From Methanoregula sp. (GTDB lineage: Archaea > Halobacteriota > Methanomicrobia > Methanomicrobiales > Methanospirillaceae): a stretch of DNA of 10,232 bases. Shown here one piece after another: positions 6,111-10,232 of this stretch. The notes beneath the pieces are model-generated. The model saw only the letters and a program-made list of their open reading frames with translations. It searched no databases and was not told the DNA's origin. The stretch covers positions 1 through 10,232 of the forward strand of contig JAURZP010000167.1 in the NCBI GenBank assembly GCA_030653335.1, in the 5' to 3' direction. Within the stretch, counting starts at the first letter, position 1. Every line of letters starts with the position of its first letter. The translations under genes and the position numbers were made by a program.

Positions 6111-7052
6111 ATGCACCAGAACAATCGGGGCATCAAACAGGGCGATCGGCTCTTGAAGATGCAGGGAAAACTCGACCGCGGGCCGGTTGAGTTTAAAACA
6201 CATATTGCAGAGCAGGAAGGCGAGATCATGGCGATCGCAACCCACGACGTCATTTCAGTACCCCCTACTACGAGTATTATCGGGGCCGTAGAACAGATGA
6301 CAAAGTGCGGCTTTCGACGGCTTCCTGTCACCGATGCAGGTACAAAGAAGCTGCGGGGAATTGTCACTTCCGGCGATGTGATAAATTTCATGGGCGGAGG
6401 TGACAAGTACAAGCTCGTACAGGTCAAACATGGTGGCAACCTGCTCTCTGCAGTGAATGAAAATGTCCGCACCATTATGACGCAGCAGACTGTCACGCTC
6501 ACGCACGATGCAACCATCCACGATGCGGTTAAAGAGATTGTGGAAAAAAAGATCGGGGGGCTTCCCATTGTTGACCATGATGGTGTGCTTGAGGGGATTG
6601 TGACCGAACGGGATGTGCTGCGGGTGCTTGGGGCACAGCAGAGTCCGCTCAATGTCGAAGATGTGATGAGTTCGTCCCTGCGGGTGATTGCTCCGGACTG
6701 CCCGATTGAAACTGCCGCCCGGGAGATGACGAAGTGCCGGTTCCGCCGGTTACCTGTTGTGAGCGACGATGTTGTGTATGGGATTGTCACAGCAACCGAC
6801 CTGATGTGCTATATTGGCAGCAGGGAAGTTTTCTCCCGACTGACCACCGGGAATGTTTCGGAAGTGATGGGACTGCCCGTACGGACCCTTATTGCAGGGA
6901 ATCTCTTCACAACAACTCCGGACCGGAGCATCAACGAGGCCGCCTGCGAGATGCTTGAAAAGAACATCGGGGCACTGCCGGTGATTGAAGACTCCCGCCT
7001 GATCGGGCTCGTAACTGAATTCGATCTGGTCCGGGCATTTGCAAGGGGATGA
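6111..7052 (+). CDS. CBS-domain protein C: four canonical CBS modules
   Basis: The 313-residue soluble protein begins with a polar, basic extension (1-38). CBS domains follow at about 39-93, 117-173, 181-236 and 251-311. All four keep the canonical ligand motif: GIVTSGD (83-89), GIVTERD (162-168), GIVTATD (224-230) and GLVTEFD (299-305). It therefore has the best-preserved binding potential in the cluster. Modules 1 and 3 share a near-identical segment, MTKCGFRRLPV and MTKCRFRRLPV, indicating duplication of a CBS pair. The segment between modules 1 and 2 (about 94-116) is unusually long and glycine/lysine-rich. I chose the ATG at 6111 because GAGGTGA lies just upstream; an in-frame GTG at 6105 is part of that SD. 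The stop overlaps the next start (ATGA). Confidence 0.88.
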   Translation: MHQNNRGIKQGDRLLKMQGKLDRGPVEFKTHIAEQEGEIMAIATHDVISVPPTTSIIGAVEQMTKCGFRRLPVTDAGTKKLRGIVTSGDVINFMGGGDKYKLVQVKHGGNLLSAVNENVRTIMTQQTVTLTHDATIHDAVKEIVEKKIGGLPIVDHDGVLEGIVTERDVLRVLGAQQSPLNVEDVMSSSLRVIAPDCPIETAAREMTKCRFRRLPVVSDDVVYGIVTATDLMCYIGSREVFSRLTTGNVSEVMGLPVRTLIAGNLFTTTPDRSINEAACEMLEKNIGALPVIEDSRLIGLVTEFDLVRAFARG

Positions 7053-7897
7053 TTACTATGTTCGCACGTGACATAATGACCGCACCGGTCTTTTTTGTCT
7101 CTCCAGATGCAACTGTAGCCCATGCCCGAAACCTGATGGTGAGGCACAAGATCTCACGCATTCTGGTTATGGAAGATCAGAAACTGACAGGAATTCTTAC
7201 AAAAAAAGATATTGCCTATCGCTTAAAGCAGGGCGAACCGGCATGGAGACGCCGCCCGCTCGACCGGATCCCGGTGGGTGCGCTTGCCACAGAAAACCCC
7301 GTGACTGTCGATCCCAACATGGGGGTCCGGAAGATTGCAAAGCTGTTGGCCGAGAAGAACATCAGCAGCGTTCCGGTGGTTGAAGCAGGATCCGTCATCG
7401 GGATCATCACCAAGACCGATCTGATGAAATCCGTCTTTGTCCGGGGCCTGAGCCTCCCGGTGCGGGACGTGATGGAGGATGTGGTGACGGTCAACTGCTA
7501 CCATTCGCTCGATCATGTGATCAGCGTGATGCGTGAACGCAATGACAAGGTGCTGGTGATGGATGATGATGGCAAGCCGGCCGGAATCATCACAGAAACG
7601 AACCTTGCATTCTATGAAGATGAGCCAAAGATATCAGGTGTGGTTGGAAAAGACGTAGCTATAATGAGACGTGAAAAGGCGGACGGGGCACGGGGCACAA
7701 GCTCGCTCATGGTCGCTTCGGTTATCGCACAAGACGTGATGACGAGTCCCGTTATCACAGTACCTGCAACAACCCTGCTCCCCGACGCTATCGCACTGAT
7801 GGACAGACATCATGTCAACAGCCTTGTTGTCATGGAGAAAAGCACGATTTCCGGGATTATAAAACGCGATGATATCATAAAGGAAGTGGCGAAATGA
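7049..7897 (+). CDS. CBS-domain protein D: four CBS modules with a long inserted linker
   Basis: The 282-residue soluble protein has CBS domains at about 4-58, 74-130, 136-189 and 225-281. The motifs are GILTKKD (48-54), GIITKTD (118-124), GIITETN (179-185, Asn for Asp) and GIIKRDD (269-275, Lys for Ser/Thr). The first Bateman pair thus looks competent and the second altered. Two charged linkers stand out: QGEPAWRRRPLDR (61-73) between modules 1 and 2, and about 35 residues (190-224) between modules 3 and 4. The start is uncertain. ATG at 7049 overlaps the previous stop like the other junctions, but leaves no room for an SD. ATG at 7058 has AAGGGG at suitable distance and would remove three residues. 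It probably acts with its neighbours. Confidence 0.86.
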   Translation: MITMFARDIMTAPVFFVSPDATVAHARNLMVRHKISRILVMEDQKLTGILTKKDIAYRLKQGEPAWRRRPLDRIPVGALATENPVTVDPNMGVRKIAKLLAEKNISSVPVVEAGSVIGIITKTDLMKSVFVRGLSLPVRDVMEDVVTVNCYHSLDHVISVMRERNDKVLVMDDDGKPAGIITETNLAFYEDEPKISGVVGKDVAIMRREKADGARGTSSLMVASVIAQDVMTSPVITVPATTLLPDAIALMDRHHVNSLVVMEKSTISGIIKRDDIIKEVAK

Positions 7898-8670
7898 CAA
7901 AAGAAGTTTTTATCAAAGATGTAATGGTAAAACCGACCTCCATAGCCAAATCGGCAAAGATCACTGAAGCGCTCGATAAGATGCTCTCAGAAGGCATCGA
8001 TCCTCTGATAGCGGTTCATAATAACTCTGTGATCGGCACCGTGTCAAGACAGGCAATCGCTGAGAAGCTGGGAAGCAAACAGAACGCTGATCTCGCCCCT
8101 GCTGCAATTCATGTAGCCAGTGTAGTTGAAGAGGACTTCACCAGCGTTTATCCTGATGAGAGCATCAACGTGCTCATCCCGCTTTTGCAGCGCTACAAAC
8201 TGGTAGTGGTGTATGACGGGGATCACAACCTCATCGGCCAGGTAAGTGCCGTTGACCTGCTCAAAAAAGTCAGGCCGGAGAATGCGATGGATGAGGTGGT
8301 TGAAAAGGCAGTCACCATCGAAGCAAACGAACGTGTTGTGCACCTGCGGCGCCGGATGCTTGACGATAATATCACCCGGTTTGTTGTAACCGAGCACGAA
8401 AAGTTCACCGGTATCGTGACCGAAACGGATGTGGCTGTGGCGATGCGGAAGTTCCGCGAAGCGGTAGGCGACAAGCACCAGGATCACCGGATCCGGAACC
8501 TGCTTGTAAAAGATATCATGAGCGCACCGCTCCTCACGGTGGAACGAAACGCTGCTGTTTCAGGGGTTATCGATACGATGATTAAGAAAAATATCAGTTC
8601 GATTGCGGTGATGGACAAGGGCAAACTCTTTGGTATCATCACCCGCAGATCGCTTGTCAATGCAATGTAG
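7894..8670 (+). CDS. CBS-domain protein E: four CBS modules
   Basis: The 258-residue soluble protein is composed of CBS repeats at about 5-57, 72-125, 129-183 and 204-257. The motifs are GTVSRQA (48-54, Ala for Asp), GQVSAVD (115-121), GIVTETD (173-179) and GIITRRS (247-253, Ser for Asp). The two inner modules are therefore canonical and the two outer ones have lost the acidic residue. An acidic/basic linker (184-203) separates modules 3 and 4. The ATG overlaps the stop of protein D by four bases and is preceded by AAGGAAGTGG, a good SD. It is the last gene of the block; the stop codon TAG runs into a hairpin terminator. No effector domain is visible, so it is probably a regulatory subunit or a scaffold. 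Confidence 0.86.
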   Translation: MTKEVFIKDVMVKPTSIAKSAKITEALDKMLSEGIDPLIAVHNNSVIGTVSRQAIAEKLGSKQNADLAPAAIHVASVVEEDFTSVYPDESINVLIPLLQRYKLVVVYDGDHNLIGQVSAVDLLKKVRPENAMDEVVEKAVTIEANERVVHLRRRMLDDNITRFVVTEHEKFTGIVTETDVAVAMRKFREAVGDKHQDHRIRNLLVKDIMSAPLLTVERNAAVSGVIDTMIKKNISSIAVMDKGKLFGIITRRSLVNAM

Positions 8671-8702
8671 AGGAAATCTCCTCTCTTTTTATTCTTTTTT
8701 TT
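8669..8702 (+). terminator. Hairpin plus T-run terminator of the CBS operon
   Basis: AGAGGA (8669-8674) and TCCTCT (8679-8684) form a perfect 6-bp stem around AATC. It is followed by CTTTTTATTCTTTTTTTT (8685-8702). The stem takes in the last two bases of the TAG stop codon, so termination is packed tightly against the coding region. This is the clearest terminator in the window and marks the end of the CBS transcription unit. Confidence 0.75.
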
Positions 8703-8783
8703 CCGGGGGCTGTTTGAACCGGGTCCAGTTCCCCTTTCGCTGGATGAGATCTCTGGAGTCACTTCATTTGAGCTGGGGTAATC

Positions 8784-8800
8784 TTTAAAAAAGAATGTAA
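8784..8800 (-). terminator. Possible oligo-T terminator for the YkgJ-type gene
   Basis: On the - strand, shortly after the stop of the cysteine-cluster gene, the sequence reads ACATTCTTTTTTAAAGATT, giving a T6 run. Oligo-T tracts can end archaeal transcription. No strong stem precedes it. The rest of 8703-8783 shows nothing I can name. Confidence 0.3.
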
Positions 8801-8811
8801 CGCCCGCCAGT

Positions 8812-9183
8812 TTATTCCCCATCGGGAGCAGGACTTCCCGGCTCCTTGCCCTTTCCACCCGCCATCGAGCATACTTCAGGAACGTAAAACCGCTTCCCGC
8901 CACTCAGAGCTTTTCCGCAGAAGTCCCGGCAGGTAGCCGGCCGGTTCTCGTAGATCGCACAGCTCCATGTCTTTGTTCCGCTGCCGTCAGGCTCTTCTTC
9001 GCGCAGGTGCCGGCAGGGAGCATCGGCAAGGAAATAACCGCCTTCTTCTCTGAGCCCGCGCTCGCGGAGATAATGCAGCTGGTGGGGTTTGCACTGCCAG
9101 ACAAGGATGATGGGGAGCCAGCGGCAGCATTCGCCGCAGCGGTTGCAGGTACCGGTTGCAGGTACGGGTTTTGAGGGTTTCAT
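8812..9183 (-). CDS. YkgJ/UPF0153-family cysteine-cluster protein
   Basis: The 123-residue product contains the hallmark CxxCGxCC motif (C13, C16, C19, C20). Further cysteines are at C31, C57, C75, C85, C89 and C105, with the typical CAIYENRPATCRDFCG stretch at 75-90. This pattern defines the YkgJ-type, FliB-related family of predicted zinc- or iron-sulfur-chelating proteins, whose reaction is unknown for most members. The C-terminus (about 107-123) is low-complexity Gly/Pro/Lys. The ATG at 9183 begins 44 bases after the rlmH stop, so it could be read from the same - strand transcript. No clear SD precedes the ATG. An in-frame shorter start is unlikely because the first cysteines are at residues 13-20. 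Confidence 0.85.
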   Translation of the reverse strand: MKPSKPVPATGTCNRCGECCRWLPIILVWQCKPHQLHYLRERGLREEGGYFLADAPCRHLREEEPDGSGTKTWSCAIYENRPATCRDFCGKALSGGKRFYVPEVCSMAGGKGKEPGSPAPDGE

Positions 9184-9227
9184 TGTAGTACTTCAGTGTG
9201 CCGGAATGACAAAACTTCCGGATGGGG

Positions 9228-9707
9228 CTATTTGTGGTAAGGCTCGCCCCTCATAATCCGGAACGCCCGGTACACCTGCTCTACGAGAAGCAACCGGGCC
9301 ATAGGGTGTGTGAACGTCATTTTTGAGAGCGAGAGGCGCAAGTCGCTCCGGGCAATAACGGTCATAGAGAGACCAAGGTCCCCGCCGATCACAAACGCCA
9401 GCTGGTTCTGCCCGGAAAGTTCCCATTCCCGGAACGATGCGGCCAGCTCTTCACTCGACCAGCTGAGCCCTTTGACATCAAGAGCAATGAGAAATGATCC
9501 CTCCGGGATTGCAGCAAGGATGCGGTCGCCTTCCTTCTCAAGGGCAATTCTTTCAACGGAGGGGGTGGCAGATGCCGGGCGCTTTTCTTCAGCAATTTCA
9601 ACAATCTGCACCTTTGCGTAGGGGCGGAGCCGTTTTTCGTATTCTGCAATGCCGTCCTGCAGGTATTTTTCCTTGATTCTACCAACGGCTATGACACGGA
9701 TCTGCAT
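9228..9707 (-). CDS. rlmH: 23S rRNA (pseudouridine1915-N3)-methyltransferase RlmH
   Basis: The 159-residue product has full RlmH length. It begins MQIRVIAVGRIKEKY, contains the SAM-binding SPOUT-knot loop FVIGGDLGLS, and ends with the conserved SKMTFTHPMARLLLVEQVYRAFRIMRGEPYHK region (split here as SKMTFTHPMARLLLVEQ, then VYRAFRIMRGEPYHK). These match the bacterial enzyme closely; the final YHK is diagnostic. RlmH is a small alpha/beta-knot dimer that methylates N3 of the pseudouridine at position 1915 in helix 69 of 23S rRNA, using S-adenosylmethionine, on assembled ribosomes. ATG at 9707 is supported by AGGTGATGG just upstream. The enzyme is best known from bacteria; its presence here suggests either old transfer or a lineage-specific archaeal branch. 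Confidence 0.93.
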   Translation of the reverse strand: MQIRVIAVGRIKEKYLQDGIAEYEKRLRPYAKVQIVEIAEEKRPASATPSVERIALEKEGDRILAAIPEGSFLIALDVKGLSWSSEELAASFREWELSGQNQLAFVIGGDLGLSMTVIARSDLRLSLSKMTFTHPMARLLLVEQVYRAFRIMRGEPYHK

Positions 9708-9752
9708 CCATCACCTGTGAATAACGTACTTGGCAGAATAAAGTACTTTAAA
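9708..9752 (-). promoter_or_regulatory. Putative rlmH promoter with overlapping palindrome
   Basis: On the - strand a TATA-like TTTAAAG (9752-9746) sits about 25 bases before a predicted start near 9722. It is followed by a short leader with GGTGATGG against the ATG. The TATA-like box overlaps a perfect 12-bp palindrome, TAAAGTACTTTA (9739-9750). Resemblance only; no regulator is known. Confidence 0.4.
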
Positions 9753-9778
9753 CAACCTGTATCAGGCCTCAACGGGCA

Positions 9779-9797
9779 CTTTTTTAAAAAAAATGAA
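9779..9797 (-). terminator. Oligo-T tract after pgk
   Basis: Directly after the pgk stop the - strand reads ATTTTTTTTAAAAAAG, with a T8 run. This is a likely archaeal oligo-T termination signal separating pgk from rlmH. There is no convincing GC stem. Confidence 0.45.
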
Positions 9798-10232
9798 TTA
9801 TCCAAAAATCTTTTTTGACTGCTCCAGTGCATCAACCGCAGGGAGTTTTTTTCCTGTGAGGAACTCGATACATGCTCCGCCACCGGTGGAGATATGGGTG
9901 AAGTCCTTCTCGATGCCAAGTTTTTCGATAACTGCTGCCGTGTGTCCCCCGCCTACTACTGAAAACTCAACCTTGGAAGCTGCCCTGAGCAGTTCATAGG
10001 TGCCGGTAGCAAAATCCACGTCTTCAAATACACCGGCGGGCCCGTTGAAGACCACGGTTCCTGACTTTTTGATCTCCTGAACGAGGGTTGCAACTGCGTC
10101 CATGCCGAGATCTAATACGGGGGTATCATCCGGTATCTTATCTGTCGCATACTCGACCCGGTGGCTATCCTGCCTTACGGCAACCGATTCAGGCATCACG
10201 ACACGGTCGCGATAACGGAGAAGAATCTCTTT
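9798..10232 (-). CDS. pgk: Phosphoglycerate kinase, C-terminal part (cut by the window edge)
   Basis: The last 144 codons and the stop are present; the frame is open to the right edge, where it reads KEILLRYRDRV, so the N-terminal domain and start are outside the window. C-terminal nucleotide-binding-domain motifs are clear: VVFNGPAGVFE, VVGGGHTAAVIEKLG and HISTGGGACIEFLTGKKLP. The GGGHTAAVIEK form (instead of bacterial GGGDSAAA) and FNGPAGVFE (instead of WNGPMGVFE) point to the archaeal branch. PGK interconverts 1,3-bisphosphoglycerate plus ADP with 3-phosphoglycerate plus ATP in the cytoplasm; in methanogens it works mainly in gluconeogenesis. The in-frame GTG at 10199 and ATG at 10196 are internal codons, not starts. 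Confidence 0.95.
   Translation of the reverse strand, partial: KEILLRYRDRVVMPESVAVRQDSHRVEYATDKIPDDTPVLDLGMDAVATLVQEIKKSGTVVFNGPAGVFEDVDFATGTYELLRAASKVEFSVVGGGHTAAVIEKLGIEKDFTHISTGGGACIEFLTGKKLPAVDALEQSKKIFG

Noticed and set aside
6059..6790. A 243-codon open frame on the - strand opposite CBS gene C
   Set aside because: Its translation is Ser/Thr/Pro-rich without any domain, and the + strand frame is clearly four CBS modules.
9739..9750. Perfect palindrome TAAAGTACTTTA as an operator for rlmH
   Set aside because: It is short, AT-rich and overlaps the TATA-like box, so chance or promoter composition is sufficient; noted only within the promoter entry.

Overview
The window looks like a stretch of a methanogenic euryarchaeon, most likely of the Methanomicrobiales (Methanoregula or a relative). 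This is inference from gene content. The pgk fragment has an archaeal-type C-terminus. There is an archaeal GTPase/zinc-ribbon pair of the origin-associated OapA/OapC type, a COG1361 S-layer-like surface protein, and TATA-like boxes combined with strong GGAGGTGA-type Shine-Dalgarno (SD) sites. No rRNA, tRNA, CRISPR array or insertion sequence is visible.

Layout. (1) Positions 81-3246, + strand: a three-gene exporter operon with a signal-peptide-bearing, C-terminally anchored S-layer-like protein, a MacB/LolD-class ABC ATPase and an FtsX-like permease. (2) Positions 3366-4429, - strand: an Era-like GTPase followed by an overlapping zinc-ribbon protein, without the DUF2073 gene (OapB) that I would expect with them. 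(3) Positions 4695-8670, + strand: five consecutive genes made almost only of CBS domains, about 18 modules, one protein also carrying a C-terminal zinc ribbon. Three of the four junctions are ATGA overlaps. The fourth is a 103-base gap with a TATA-like box and a perfect inverted repeat. A hairpin plus T-run closes the block. (4) Positions 8812-10232, - strand: a YkgJ-type cysteine-cluster protein, RlmH (23S rRNA methyltransferase), and the C-terminal part of phosphoglycerate kinase running off the right edge.

The CBS block is the most striking part. CBS pairs usually bind adenine nucleotides or S-adenosylmethionine derivatives and control an attached catalytic or transport domain, but no effector domain is present here apart from the small zinc ribbon. 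By eye, 11 of the 18 modules keep the canonical G-h-x-[S/T]-x-x-D ribose/phosphate-contact motif. All four modules of the third protein keep it, but only one of four in the second. A co-translated, possibly hetero-oligomeric nucleotide-sensing assembly is a reasonable hypothesis. Nothing in the sequence identifies its ligand or target.
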